Counted from the first letter of the stretch, positions 1 through 10,865 are shown. The stretch is DNA of 64,000 nucleotides from Phytophthora quininea (GCA_011947345.1 JAAVTG010000229.1:124001-188000); one strand, 5' to 3'. Notes: generated by a model from the letters alone, not told the origin. Numbers and translations are program-made.

Positions 1-1368
1 ATTGTGGGTATACAAAGACCAAGATGCTTGACGCGGGTAGGGGTCCGGCTGTGAGGGATTAATGATGGTACGGTCTCAGCTTAATCCACGGAAATTTGCA
101 ATAGCTAGCGATAGTTTCACAACAACACGTCGGCAGCAAGAGCGCTGTCGCGGCCACTGTGCTTCTCGGCAGTGTACGTTGGAGCTAACCACCTCGATGC
201 TCGGGGCGCCACGGCACTACGAGGCAGCGAAGTCTACACCCGACGACAGCAGCTTCTGGCCGCGGCGGCCCCGATTGCGTCTCCGAAATGTCATCCTGGC
301 CGGACCAATCACCGCGCGCACACGATCCCAGCTGGCTTTTCCGCCACTGGTTAATCGGATGATCATTTTAATCTTGACGATAGGCACCTCGAATTAGCGC
401 TAATTCAAGGGTGGGAAATCATTTTGATCTGAGCCGGGCAGAATGCTACCTTAATTTTGAGATTAACCTTAGTTTTGCAGGTGAACTGCCCAGCGCTTCC
501 TTCGCCTCGCCGCTGCTCCAAACGCTCTTCCATCTGCGCAGACTTATCTCTCGCTCGCTTGCTGCCGCTGCGCTCCACGCCAGGCCTTTTCGGCGATCCG
601 ATCCGAGCGCTCCTCGCCTCGTAAAGACGAAGGAGATTCTCCGCGTTAATCTCTCGCCAGCACATTGTGCGGCGGGTTGCTGAGCACAACCCGCCGACAC
701 GCAACTGAGCCGGGCTCGATTACTCGCCCGAAACGCGGCGCGCTCCTTTCGCATCCGCAGCAACGTGGGCCACGAGTCAGTAGCCGCACGTGTCGCTCAG
801 GAACGTGGTTGCAGTCGTAAAGTGGCGGCCTCTGTCCGGCCTCCAAACGGCGACCGAGTCTCGCGAGAGCGAGCTGGATGAGGCCGTCGATCAACCGAGA
901 AAGCCCGGAGGCAAGCTGTAGTTGTTGCTGCCATTTTGCATGCCTGTCGTGACTCAGCAGCACGCGAACTGACACAGCTTCGGACGAAGTGTCCTATGCT
1001 GCAGAAACACTCATCAATCGATGGTGCTGCTGTGATGCCGAGCGAGGATCACAGTTTTAGCGGGAGAAAGTCTCCCGAGTTGTTCTGGACTTCGTGGTGG
1101 ACTTCGTGGCGCGCAAAATCAAATCAAAACCACAATAGCAACAAAGTGAGACTGTGCTCTTTGTCCAAAGCCTGGCAGCTTCCAATTATCTGTTCCTCTG
1201 CACGGCAAAGACCAATTCAACAATATGTGTCGGCGGCAAATACATGATCTCGGTGGCCAGTACTGGTATGCGCGTGGCAAGCCGCCATTTGAGATGTGGT
1301 CCTTGTTACGCTGGTTACCGTTTACCGATTATGTGTAACAATTTTTGACAGTTTACGTGCAAAAGCAA
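1..1368. other. Intergenic, no gene recognised
   Basis: I see no convincing gene here. Open frames on both strands are short, overlap each other and show no family motif. The only local structure noted is a GC-rich inverted repeat at 671-695: 9-nt arms (GGCGGGTTG / CAACCCGCC) around a 7-nt loop. The end of the region is the presumed 5' flank of the dioxygenase gene starting at 1369. Confidence 0.6.
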
Positions 1369-2327
1369 ATGACCAAGCGCTCGCGCTCGAGCTCGCCGCC
1401 AGCGCCCCACGCCGAGCTACCCGACGCATCGACCCTCTCTACATTCGCAACTCGAGGGTGGGTCTGCGTCCGCAGCTTCCTATCGCCGTCAGAACTGCAA
1501 TTGCTACAGCGCGAAAGCTCCGCGTGTTACCAGGCTGCTGGCGCCGACGCAACCCAAGCAGCAGCCGTTGTCACCGCCCAGGGCTGCGTCCTCGATGTCA
1601 TGGCAACCTGCCCAGTAAGAAACTCTTCTCCATTTCCATAGCTAAACACTCGAATTTACGAATAAGTGCCGTTGTTACTGTACAGATTCGAGACGATGAC
1701 CCTGCTCGGGTGGATAAGAACTGCTACCTGGACGCCCGTGCCCAACAACTCGAGGAGACTGCCGCTTGTCAATCTCTAGACGGCCTCAACATGTTTGCGT
1801 CGTTGCTGTTCAACCGACTACCGAAATTCATCACTCATTTGTTAGCGGACGTGGAGGCAACGGAGACCGTGGAGACCTACTTTTTCAACGAACACTACGT
1901 CGTGAAGCCTCCGCACAGTCACGTGGAGTTCCGATGGCATCGAGACGACGACGAACAGCTCGCAATGTGTCTGCATCGCGCGTCGATCCGTCCGTACGTG
2001 TCGGCGTGGTGTGCACTGGACGATGTTACAGAAGTGAATGGCGCGCTGCAGTTCGTGTCGAGGGACGAAGACGTTGCAGCCGACGAGTTCGAAAAACGTG
2101 CCAGTAGTCCTGTAGTAGCCAAAGCTGGCGATGTGCTGTTCTTCTTGTCGGACGTGTGGCATTGCTCGTCCAGTAACGAGTCGGGAGCCCCTCGACGCGC
2201 ATTCTACGCGCAGTATTCGAGAGAGGAGATCACCGCCGGACCGAACGATCCACTGCCGTTGAGTTTCGCCATTCCGTGTATGGATGCCTCGAAGAAGACC
2301 AAAAGAAAACGATACAAGGTGAATTAA
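1369..2327 (+). CDS. Phytanoyl-CoA dioxygenase (PhyH)-family protein, two exons
   Basis: Predicted non-haem Fe(II)/2-oxoglutarate oxygenase of about 295 residues. Exon 1 is 1369-1614 and exon 2 is 1686-2327; the 71-nt intron has a GTAAGA donor and a TACAG acceptor, and the phases agree (whole codons on both sides). The start is the ATG at 1369. Domain evidence: an N-terminal stretch typical of PhyH proteins (a Gly/Trp turn followed by a helix beginning LSPSELQLLQ), the metal-binding HRD triplet in FRWHRDDDEQ, a later WHCS histidine and a downstream Arg expected to bind 2-oxoglutarate. The family hydroxylates lipid-like or small-molecule substrates; the substrate here cannot be inferred. No clear targeting signal is seen. 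It ends only 24 bp from the convergent zinc-repeat gene, so the 3' UTRs probably overlap. Confidence 0.85.
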
Positions 2328-2351
2328 GTATATTTTTTTCTCTTGTCTTCA

Positions 2352-2924
2352 CTAGCTCTGCTCAGTATATTCGTAAGACTGTTGAGCATTGCGCAGCGCT
2401 TGCAGTAAGCTTGGTAGACGTGGATCACCAGATAATGCCGTGGGTTCCACCACATTTGGTTTGTCTGCAACTGGCATCGAATTTTCGAGGTCTACGTGCG
2501 CTGCGCAAAAGCGTTTCGACTTGCGACTCCGCTTGCAGTTCTCCACCTCACATCGTTGGCCACCTCCGTGGGCCCAGCAGAAATCGCTTCGGCTTTGAGC
2601 ACTTTTACCGCAGCCGACGAATTGGCAGCGACGGCCACCGCCATGGCGACGACACAGCCCGTGACTCACGGCGAAGTTTTCGCAGTCTCCGAATTGGCAG
2701 CTCGTTCTGGCAGTGCCGTTGACACCTCGACGGCGACGCGGTTGAGCCGATTGGCCGGGTTGGCTCGACGATAATGATACGGCAGGCATGAGTCGCTCCA
2801 GGTCTTTGACCAGGTCGTGGTCTCGCGGCAGTGCAATGGACACTGGACGGTTGTCGCTGCCGACCCCGACAGAGATCGAGACCATGTTTGGTTGGTTGAG
2901 TAAAGTTTGACTAGGTCCATTCAT
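2352..2924 (-). CDS. WRKY19-like zinc-repeat protein (3 repeats)
   Basis: A 190-residue protein with two parts. The N-terminal part (about residues 12-46) has the pattern V-x-I-x-V-G then VSIALPRDHDLVKDLERLMP, shared with the proteins at 6284 and 9405. After a basic linker (PRRRRG) come three Cys/His repeats of the form C-x4-C...C-x2-H, joined by HGGGRRC and HGGGQRC, such as CQFGDC...LCRRHGGG. This repeat type is often labelled 'WRKY transcription factor 19-like' in oomycete genomes, but there is no WRKYGQK sequence, so that label is by similarity only. It is likely a zinc-binding protein; nucleic-acid binding is possible but not shown. Single exon; the start is the ATG at 2924 (first of the frame). 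Convergent with the PhyH gene. Confidence 0.8.
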   Translation of the reverse strand: MNGPSQTLLNQPNMVSISVGVGSDNRPVSIALPRDHDLVKDLERLMPAVSLSSSQPGQSAQPRRRRGVNGTARTSCQFGDCENFAVSHGLCRRHGGGRRCQFVGCGKSAQSRSDFCWAHGGGQRCEVENCKRSRKSKRFCAAHVDLENSMPVADKPNVVEPTALSGDPRLPSLLQALRNAQQSYEYTEQS

Positions 2925-3921
2925 CTTGTCGACAAGTGCGCTGATTCTGGAATGAACAGTGCGGGGTCATCCAAACAGGCCTTGTCGGGTTGTGATCAAC
3001 CGACAGCCGAGCGACAGGAACGTCATGGCTTGAATCATCACAGCGGTGAGCGGTATCGCCTAAGAACCGGATTATCTGAGACCTCGTGGAGTACCTTTAT
3101 CCAACACGAGAACCTCCTGCAAAAACTACTACAGAACACGATCGATCTCTCGATGATCTCCGGCTAGTTATATCGGCATCGCCTGGTAATGTAGTGAGGT
3201 GCAGTAGCGGCCGAGCATGTTGGAGACATCGCACCCACCACCACCACCGATCTTTGACCGCCACCCGCTTCAACCAAACACGAGTTTGTCAATTCCCCAT
3301 CCTTCTCGCACGCACTTCCCCATTAATACACCATGACGGCTACCTGTACTCCGCTTCGAGTCGAGCGCACGGTCGCGAAAGAAAGGTGCCAAGAAAGTAT
3401 TGGTGGTGGTCATGGCATTTATCCATCACCGGTCTCTGCTGAGCCAGGCCGCAACAGCAGAAGCGCTTTAAGACCTCGCTCTTCGCCGTCGCCAAGCAGA
3501 ACGTGACCCAATGAGATCACCGACATCAATTGGCACCGTCGACACAAGTGCGTGGCGGCGAAAGCCTGTCGGTCTGGTGCTGCCGCGGCGGTCAAAGCCC
3601 CGCGCCTTGCTGTGACAGAGCGGTGCCGGGTAAAGAATTGCGGCCTCTTCTGTATTTGGCGCAACTTTTAATTCCAAATTTGAAAAAGGACAGATTTGGG
3701 AGGTCAGCAAAAGGACTTTCGTGCAACATTTCTGGGACAGACTAGTAGTGCCTTACTGACGCATGAAGCAACCGGGTTGATCTGGTGGCGCCCGCATTCG
3801 TAGGTTCCTTGAGTAAGTAGCGAAGACCAGGATAATCTCAGTTCGCGATTTGCACACTCGAACACAAGTGGCTTTGGCACACTTCTGGATTCGCCGTCAC
3901 ACCAGCAAGCAAGGCGCAAGA
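2925..3921. other. Intergenic, no gene recognised
   Basis: About 1 kb without a recognisable gene. It holds the 5' flank of the zinc-repeat gene on the left and the degraded beginning of the Fanzor relic on the right. Short open frames on both strands show no family features. Confidence 0.5.
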
Positions 3922-5938
3922 ATGGAGCAAGACGTCGATCGATCTTCCGCTCGTCAATCCCGCCCGGACGTCGCTAAGCGGCTGCAACGCAGCAATGGCC
4001 TCGACTTCTTTGTCATCAAGAAGACGATGCACCAGTTCTGCCGGAAAGAAGCTCGGGCGCTGGCGTGGGATGAAGTTCTCCTCGACGTTAATCAGACAAT
4101 CGCCGAAGCCTACCTGGTTGCGAGATTTTACGTTCTACGGCAGCTGGAGAGCGGGAAGGTGCTGGGCGTCATGGGCAAGGAATTCTTCCAGACGTACCTC
4201 AGTCTCGTAACCAACTGCAGCAGGACCAAGCTATCCCTGCGGCAGCGATTCCAGCTGGAGCAAGCCCGTGCGGGCACTCGCCGGTCTCCTCACTTCGCAG
4301 AAGCGACCTTTCGGGCATGAACTGCGACCAAAATCTTCTACGGGCAGCCACCAAACGTGTTCAACGCAGAACTAGAGCTCGCTGGGTTTGACTTTATCCA
4401 GCTACGTGGCGCCACGGCTCCAATCGACGCTGCCCATCTCAGCCCAGGGTGGTTGAAGACAGCAGCCACAGCGATGGCGACCAATGCTCAGAACAGCGTC
4501 GTAGCGAACTTCGCCAAGTGGTTGCGACAGCATGCTCTGGAGACGCTCGGGCTCAAGAAGGAAGAGGCTCATACTTTGCTCGGTGCAGTGTTTGCAGCAG
4601 ACTACATCGGAGACGATCCAGCGGTCCACAGTCTGCGTGCGAAGACTCCGCGGGCTCCTAGCGGCAATGTAAGCTGGAAACCGCATGACTTGGTGCCAGT
4701 GATGCATGGATTCCTAAAGGACATCGAGGATGCCAACGAGCGAATAAAGGACAACGACGAAGTTGATGAGCTTCATGTCTACCGGTTGCTACCGTCCAAA
4801 AAGGGCTTCGAGGCTTCGTACTTCACCATGGACTCGAGCTCTCCGAGGGTTTCTGAAAACGGAGCCCCAACGTCGACTTGACTATGACAGCGGAGATCGG
4901 CAACGAGACATGGACACTGGGGAGAGCTTGCACTGGAAGAAGGAGTCTCGGTGGAAGGAGCTCAGCGATCTGTAGTGGCGTCGTTTCTTTTGTGTGAACG
5001 CAGTGGAAAAGGAGGAAAAGAGGACATTCGTGAGGGAGCTTGAGACGGACGAATACGGCCGGCGTCTCTATCCACATGAGCCATCCAACCAGAGGAAAGA
5101 AGGCAGCCGAAGCCACTACGTCTGACATTCTTGAACCCAGGCTCTCCAAAACACCGAAGGGCAAGCTCGCCGACTGTGATGTTGTCTGGGGGCTGATCCG
5201 GGCCGAACCGACTTCATCACAGCTACCAATAACGCAAGCAAGAGCGTGCACTTACACACGACCGCCAACCGTAGTGCCAGTGGGTTAAGGCGGTCGACTC
5301 GACGCTCGAACAGAGAAATTGCGAGAGACACCGAAGTGAGCAACTTCCTCCGAGCCACGCCGACCAAGAAAACGGCGAGTCTATCGGTTTTCATGGAGCT
5401 CATCAATTTTATTTTGAGCATGGACGCAAGCTACTAACCTTTTTCTACAGGCCGGTTTTCAGAAAGCTAAAGTTTTGCAGATACTCGCAGAAGACTCGTC
5501 AGGTCGACCGTGCAATCAACGAGATGGTGGAAAACAACAAAAAGTTGTTCATTGGCTTTGGTGATAGTGGTGCCGCCTGCAGCTCCCACATCAAAAGCTG
5601 TCCGGCCGGCCCCGTCAAAATTCTAGCCCGCCGACTCGCATCTCAATGTAAAGTCGTAGTCGTCGATAAATTCAGGACTAGCTGCGTGCGCTTTAAGTGT
5701 GCATGCGCGGCAAAAATGACTGACCATAGCACCAAACGAGTCTTTCGCAACGAATGAGCAAATGGTGAAGGCGCACAAGGTGTTGCAATACTTGACGAAG
5801 AATGGAGGTTGTGGCTTGACCGTCGACCGGGACGTGAATGCGTCGAAAAACATTCTCAGCATCATCCTGCGGCAGCTACGAGGTGACCCAACACGGCCCG
5901 AGAGACTGAGACGCCAACCACTGTCGACGCACCAGTGA
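3922..5938 (+). pseudogene. Decayed Fanzor (TnpB-like RNA-guided nuclease) copy
   Basis: Remains of a Fanzor protein, the eukaryotic relative of IS200/IS605 TnpB. Reading forward and allowing frame changes, family landmarks appear in the right order. There is a long helical N-terminal region (3922-4881); a segment ending in GVSIHMSHP before the nuclease (about 5060-5095); the RuvC-I block DPGRTDFI (about 5190-5215); a helical stretch with KLLTFFYRP and IGFGD (5400-5560); the zinc-finger approach VVVDKFRTS (about 5650-5690); and the RuvC-III block DRDVNASKN (about 5825-5855). It is dead: an in-frame TGA lies at 4318-4320, another stop at 4973-4975, at least five frame changes follow (near 4850, 5050, 5190, 5390 and 5755), and the zinc-finger cysteines are partly lost. 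No terminal repeats were found. It sits between two related zinc-repeat genes. Identification rests on motif order, since no alignment could be run. Confidence 0.8.
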
Positions 5939-6283
5939 TCCCCGATCCATTTTCCCCAGCCAGACCATCCATCGGGTGGTAACCTCAAGGAAGCAGGCCG
6001 TCTCGCAGCGTCGTCTGCAGGCATTGCTGGCCGCCGGTCCGACAACTACACCAAAGAAAAGTAGTAGGAGCGGCATTAATATTTAAAGAATTGTGCGTTC
6101 AGCACGCGCCACCACCACACGATGGTCTGGATCATCGAAACGGAGGGATCCGTGTGCGCTCGTTGGTTGGGAGGCACCACTCCAAACAGACAGGAAACCT
6201 CACCACCAAGGACATGCAGAAATCATCGAGTAGCTTAGCTCGGCATAATATTAGTGTTGTTTGCCCTAGATACATGTTCCTCC

Positions 6284-7015
6284 TCAACTCTGCACCATCA
6301 TGGACGACTGTGCATCTCGCAGCGTCTGCAGCAGACTCGGCAGCCGTGGACGACCGGCAGCCATCGCATTGGACAGCCTCGAATTCATCGCCGGCGGCTC
6401 GTAGACAGGGTCGCGAGGATCCACCGCTGCTGGAGCCGAGGTCGTCTTCTCACGGTCCAAATGCGCCGCGCAGAACCTCTTGGACTTCCGGCTACGCATA
6501 CAGTTCACGACCTCGCACCTTTGGCCGCCGCCATGCGCCCAGCAGAAATTACTGCGACTCTGCGTGCTTTTGGAGCACCCGTCGTGTTGACACCGACGAC
6601 CACCACCATGACGACGGCACAGCCCGTGGCTTACGGAGAAGTTGTCGCAGCCCACGAACTGGCAGCGTTTGCCGCCATTGCTGCGACGACGACACGAGCG
6701 GTTCGCTTGGGGCGACGACGGAGGACTCAAACTGCCGTTATGACCGAACGGCGAAGTTGCGGTCCCGTATCGAGCATTGTTGGGGATGTACTGTGATAGC
6801 GGTGGCAGTACGTGCGTCAGCGGCGGCGGCGCTTGGGTTTGCTGCGGTTCGGTCGAGGGGATCAACCGTTCCAAGTGTTTGACGAGGTGGTGGCTGCGCG
6901 GCAGTTCGATTGAGACTTGATGGTCGTCGCCACCCAACCCGACGATCGAAATGACTTGGGTGTCCTTGGGGGTTTGAGCGTACGCGCTTGACTGGATGAA
7001 GTTTCGATGAACCAT
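6284..7015 (-). CDS. WRKY19-like zinc-repeat protein (3 repeats)
   Basis: A 243-residue paralogue of the gene at 2352-2924. The N-terminal module reads VISIVGLGGDD then VSIELPRSHHLVKHLERLIP (about residues 21-52). A Pro/Gln/Ser-rich linker with SLSPPSSPQ follows, then three C-x4-C / C-x2-H repeats: CQFVGC...LCRRHGGG, CQHDGC...FCWAHGGG and CEVVNC...FCAAH. A Pro-rich tail ends the protein. Single exon, start ATG at 7015. The two paralogues share repeat order and even small details (FCWAHGGGQRCEV), so they are a local duplication now separated by the Fanzor relic. Probable zinc-binding protein, function unknown; DNA binding is inference only. Confidence 0.8.
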   Translation of the reverse strand: MVHRNFIQSSAYAQTPKDTQVISIVGLGGDDHQVSIELPRSHHLVKHLERLIPSTEPQQTQAPPPLTHVLPPLSQYIPNNARYGTATSPFGHNGSLSPPSSPQANRSCRRRSNGGKRCQFVGCDNFSVSHGLCRRHGGGRRCQHDGCSKSTQSRSNFCWAHGGGQRCEVVNCMRSRKSKRFCAAHLDREKTTSAPAAVDPRDPVYEPPAMNSRLSNAMAAGRPRLPSLLQTLRDAQSSMMVQS

Positions 7016-8013
7016 CGACTTCTGCTTTTCTCGACTGCTTGCGGGGTCGAACGCAAAACGAGAAATGAGCAGGATGGTTCGTCTGGCCCGGGCGTTGGCC
7101 TCACCCTGTATTCCCGGCAGCCGTGATCAGCGACGTTGAGACGGGGACTCGCAGCGACAAGGCACATGAACGCTGCGGTCTCCGCTAGCTTACCGTCAGT
7201 CACCGACGGCTCGGTCGAAATCATGTTAAGTATTGTGCCATGCTTTTGGCTTGGTGCCCTTGGAGGTAAGAGTCTTGGTGGTGATCGGATGGAGATCGCG
7301 CTCGATAATGCTGTTACCAGGATACTAAGTTTTCATGTTGGTTTGGACTCATCCGTTGATTTTCTATACGTGCCACAGTGGGAAAAATAGCACTTGTATA
7401 CCAAGAAAAACCAAGAGTTTTGCGTTGGTTCCGCGTCGGTGGTGGGTGCTCGCAGCGCATCGAAGGTACTTATCTCCTCAGGGGTTAGTCACGACGCCGA
7501 CTAACCAAGTGTCGCACTCGAAAAGGAAAAAGGAAGAGCGGATCCTAGCGGCTCTGGACTTGCACCAAGCACCAAAGCAACCCGCTGACCGATACGTCGG
7601 TCCGTTGGTATGAAAGAAAGCAGAGCCAACGATTTGTTTTTATAACGCGGGGCAAGAGCAATCGTAATATGCCTATCGTCGCGTTTCCAGCCTAGAAAAC
7701 GACTAGGGACTACAACGAGGGTTTCTCCTGACAACTAGCGCATCGACATTGTGTATGTGCGCTTGTGATGTCAACGCACTCATCAATCGATGCAGTTTTA
7801 TTTGAAAGAAAAGAGCTGCTGCAATAATAAAGAAATTCGAGTATTTCGATGCTGGATAGATAATATTCGTGCTACCAGTTGATGATCCCACCCCAATCCA
7901 TGTTATAGTTTTCTTATCGAGCAAAATATCGCGTTAAAGATATTTTGCCTGTCAACAACACAGTCACAAAAAAGCATGTACAAATGTCATCGCGAAGAAG
8001 AAGATCGCAAAAG
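7016..8013. other. Intergenic, no gene recognised
   Basis: Upstream flank of the zinc-repeat gene at 6284 and spacer before the left arm of the large inverted repeat. I see no coding region with family features. Confidence 0.5.
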
Positions 8014-8079
8014 CATGAAAGTCGATGTTTCATTGCAAACGCAGGTGACAATTTATCCGAAAAAGAAATATCCCTCAGC

Positions 8080-8616
8080 TTACAGGAAGTACGAGCCAAC
8101 CGCGACAACGGTAGCAGCGGCAACGCCCATAGCACCCGTGACCTGAGACGCTCCGCTCGAGTGAGATCCGCTTCTAGACGACGACGATTCCTTCGAGATG
8201 GTCGAGTGGCCCGTAGAAGACGAATCCTTCTTGGTCGACGATCCCTTGGTGCCCGACGATGCCTTGGTGTCCGACGATCCCTTGGTGGTCGTAGATGAGC
8301 TGTCGGTGCCAACTGCAGTCGACCCGATGGAGCTGCCGCCCGCGGCCGAAGCGGTAGTAGCGCTTCCGATCGTAGCGGTAACACCCGTGCTTGACGCAGC
8401 GCCAGCTTCATGGCCCTGGTGGCTCTCGTGGCTCACGGACGCAGCAGTGTGATGCGATCCGGTGGTGGTGGCACGGGTAGCACCGGTAGCAGGCGTCACG
8501 GCCGGGGCTGTTGTGGCAGCGGCACCAGTGGTGGTCGTTTGAGTGGTGGCAGCCGTCTCGGCGTTGACGCTGGCGAAGGCAAGAGCGGCGATGACGAGGA
8601 CCTGGAAGAACTTCAT
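8080..8616 (-). CDS. Secreted Ser/Thr-rich mucin-like protein, probably GPI-anchored
   Basis: A 178-residue protein. Residues 1-19 (MKFFQVLVIAALAFASVNA) form a clear signal peptide with an A-x-A-like cleavage site before Glu-Thr. The rest is dominated by Thr, Ser, Ala and Gly, with short repeats such as GSSDTKASSGTKGSS, typical of O-glycosylated surface proteins. The last ~20 residues are small then hydrophobic (from SGASQVTGAMG to the end), as in GPI-attachment signals. I infer a cell-surface or wall-associated glycoprotein; no enzymatic domain is seen. The ATG at 8616 is chosen because it gives the signal peptide; an upstream in-frame ATG at 8679 would bury it. The copy in the right arm (23517-24052) is frameshifted. 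Confidence 0.75.
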   Translation of the reverse strand: MKFFQVLVIAALAFASVNAETAATTQTTTTGAAATTAPAVTPATGATRATTTGSHHTAASVSHESHQGHEAGAASSTGVTATIGSATTASAAGGSSIGSTAVGTDSSSTTTKGSSDTKASSGTKGSSTKKDSSSTGHSTISKESSSSRSGSHSSGASQVTGAMGVAAATVVAVGSYFL

Positions 8617-8984
8617 TGCGGTGAGGTGGAGGTGGTAGTGGAACTTGAGCACTGGAAAGTGAAAAGGAGAGTGAGCCAAGACCGGAGTCGTGGTTCGCCT
8701 GAAGGGAGAGGTGACCTTCGTGTGGCGTTGCGGTATTTGGGTATGCTGGTCGGTTTGTCATGCGATCGCCCTGATGCTCAGGAACTTTTGGAGACCGCGG
8801 CTTGAGCCAGGTGCTCCGACAAAGCACTCAAGCACTCTATCGAGGAGAGGAAATGTGCAACAGACAGTCTTGTCGTTAGTTCCAGACTACTATTCTACCG
8901 GTAGTTCATGTATAGACGCCATCAAGCAGATATACTCGAAAGCGACAGCCGTGCATGCCATACGAGATGATCAGCCTCCCCGCC

Positions 8985-9404
8985 TCAGCTTGCCAGCTTC
9001 CTTTGGTGCCTCCAATTTGGCACTGGAGCTGGAGCTTCATCAAGTAAAGTGGTCGAGAATTTCTGCTTCGAGTGCAATGAGCGAAAACATTTCAACAACA
9101 GACCAACCGAACAGACATTTGTCTTGGGCGCCGGACCGAACTCGGACCCAGCGGTGGCCGTCTTATTCAGGAAGCTAGCTGCAACGTCTTCTCCATTGCT
9201 TGAAGTGAACGAAATCATAACAATCGGGTCTGCGTTGCTAGCGGCGGCCTGCTCGCAGTGACGACAGAGAATTAGGTGGCCAGAAAGTCATTGGCTGTCG
9301 AAAGACGAGCTTGAGTTTTTATTCCTCGTCGAATCAAGCGAGAACCATTTAATGGGAGTAAAATTCTCCCAGCTTGCCACCACTGCAGCTGTGCAGCGTT
9401 TGCA
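8985..9404 (-). other. Conserved open stretch in frame after the 177-aa gene
   Basis: Directly downstream of the stop of the gene at 9405-9938, the same frame contains CKRC and LCRHC motifs and runs to 8985, broken by a TGA at the stop and a second TGA further on (TGA here where the right arm has TGC). In the right arm the equivalent frame is open from 22694 to 23149. The 36-nt indel between arms is a multiple of three. This could be the tail of a formerly longer protein, or non-coding sequence; no known domain was recognised. Confidence 0.3.
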
Positions 9405-9938
9405 TCAAACTCGGTAAAACTGGGTTGGGCGACAGAGCGTAGGCGGTGACTGTGGAAGCGATTCTTGAACATCGTCCACAATAACCGGGGAACTTGGTCG
9501 AGCATCGCTCTTCTCCATATGCGGCACAAAGCTACTGCTGCCGTTGGCTCCATCGTACCGCTTCCTGTAGCTCCGATACGATTCTGTATGCTGATGATCA
9601 TGCCCATAATAGTTGGATTGGTACTGTCGACGACGCACCCCATCAAGACTGAATGAGGCATCAACGACGTCCTGCAAGAAGCTTGAAGGCGCAGAATTGT
9701 CCGCAGCAACTGCGAGCTCAGGAGCTCGGACTTGTTGTCTCTCGACGAATGAAGCCGTGGACATGATCTGCTCCAGATATCTGACAATGTAGTGGTCGCT
9801 CGGCAGCTCAATCGAAACGGCCTGGTCGACCCCGTGCAGCCCCACAACCGAGATCACTTTTGTGTCCTTGAGCGTCGCTTGGTCGTTCGTAGTTGGTCGC
9901 AGCGTGCTCTTGAGCCCTGCCAGTTTGCCGTTAACCAT
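9405..9938 (-). CDS. Zinc-less WRKY19-family relative, left copy (177 aa)
   Basis: The protein starts at the ATG at 9938. Residues ~24-56 repeat the N-terminal module of the zinc-repeat proteins at 2352 and 6284: VISVVGLHG then VSIELPSDHYIVRYLEQIM. The Cys/His repeats are absent; instead there is a Ser/Tyr/Arg-rich segment and an acidic, Pro-rich C-terminus. The right-arm copy (22160-22693) differs at about nine residues. Both copies keep the full frame, whereas the neighbouring mucin-like gene is broken in one arm. That suggests the protein is still under constraint, or that the duplication is recent. Function unknown. Immediately past the stop the frame stays largely open (see 8985-9404). 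Confidence 0.65.
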   Translation of the reverse strand: MVNGKLAGLKSTLRPTTNDQATLKDTKVISVVGLHGVDQAVSIELPSDHYIVRYLEQIMSTASFVERQQVRAPELAVAADNSAPSSFLQDVVDASFSLDGVRRRQYQSNYYGHDHQHTESYRSYRKRYDGANGSSSFVPHMEKSDARPSSPVIVDDVQESLPQSPPTLCRPTQFYRV

Positions 9939-10345
9939 TTTTCCACGTTGTTTCGTGCTCCTTGTAGCTTGAGGGGCTGGAGCACAGATTAGGAAGTGAA
10001 TCCTGGGCGGCACACCGAGATGGAAAGGCGACACTGATCCATGCAGCCCGTTCAGACGAGGACATTACACGATGGGAGATCGAGTTCGGCCATCGACGGC
10101 GCAGCCCAACCACTTTGTGCTGCGGCGGAATCAAATGATCTTATTACCTGCCCCGTTTCAGCTGCGCCATGTAATACCTCGGTAACAAGAGTGAGTTCTA
10201 CCAATTGTTTCAAGCCCAGGAACGTGCGCTGCAGCAATGTTTGCTTGACAGCGCAGCAAGGACAGCTTGCGATAATGTGTCGTGTTCCTCATTCCCACGA
10301 AGCGCAAATCGACCGCGATTAACGCAGGGAAGACGCAAGTGACAC

Positions 10346-10865
10346 GACCCGTCCGCCAGCAGATAACGAGACAGTCGTAGTGTTCGGGCCTACAGAACCG
10401 TGTTTTCTTTGCCGGTGGAATCGGTGAACTCGAGTTGTTTAGATGTTAGTCTACCAGTACTCCTCGGGCTAGCCCTGTGGCAGCGCCCGAGGTCTTCGCC
10501 CGCCACCCGTTGGCGGAGATTATGAACGGCGCGATGACACGGCACTGATTATGTAGATCCCGTGTTGACGGTCGTAGATGATGTAGCTGCTGTCGTTGAC
10601 GCAGTATTGGTGTCGGGCAGGCGGCGACAGCGTCGTCGTCGTCGGATTCGTCGTCTGGGATTCTCCACATTCTCGATAATAATTTTGGAGAAGTCTGGCC
10701 AGAAGATCCAACACATGAATTTCATACAACCTTTACTTTGACAAGAACGAGCAATGTCCAAAACGAGAACAACGGCAAACACTATTCCTGGACGACTGCT
10801 TCAATAAGTATTTAGAAAACTCGTTGCAATGTTGCCAATGGAGGCGCGAAGGTCCGTCGATCCTG
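10346..10865. other. Intergenic, no gene recognised
   Basis: About 0.5 kb between the left inverted-repeat arm and the PG-rich protein gene. Short overlapping frames without family features; presumed 5' flank of the gene starting at 10866. Confidence 0.45.

Larger units (their letters stand above)
8014..10345 (-). repeat. Left arm of a 2.3-kb inverted duplication
   Basis: Read on the minus strand, this segment matches 21752-24120 almost base for base. Homology begins at a shared GTGTCACTTGCGTC (10345 side here, 21752 there) and fades after the shared GAAA(C/T)ATCGACTTTC near 8014 and 24120. Both arms carry, in the same internal order, a 177-codon zinc-less WRKY19-like gene, a spacer with a conserved frame, and a mucin-like gene. 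This arm lacks a 36-nt block present in the right arm and has substitutions throughout, so the two are diverged duplicates and not simply the same sequence placed twice. Confidence 0.9.

Noticed and set aside
671..695. GC-rich hairpin as a terminator or RNA element
   Set aside because: Only a 9-bp stem in GC-rich DNA with no adjacent gene; not distinguishable from chance.
1296..1685. Single long frame 1296-2327 as an intronless dioxygenase
   Set aside because: The first ~130 residues of that frame are not PhyH-like, whereas splicing 1615-1685 joins two PhyH-like parts in phase.
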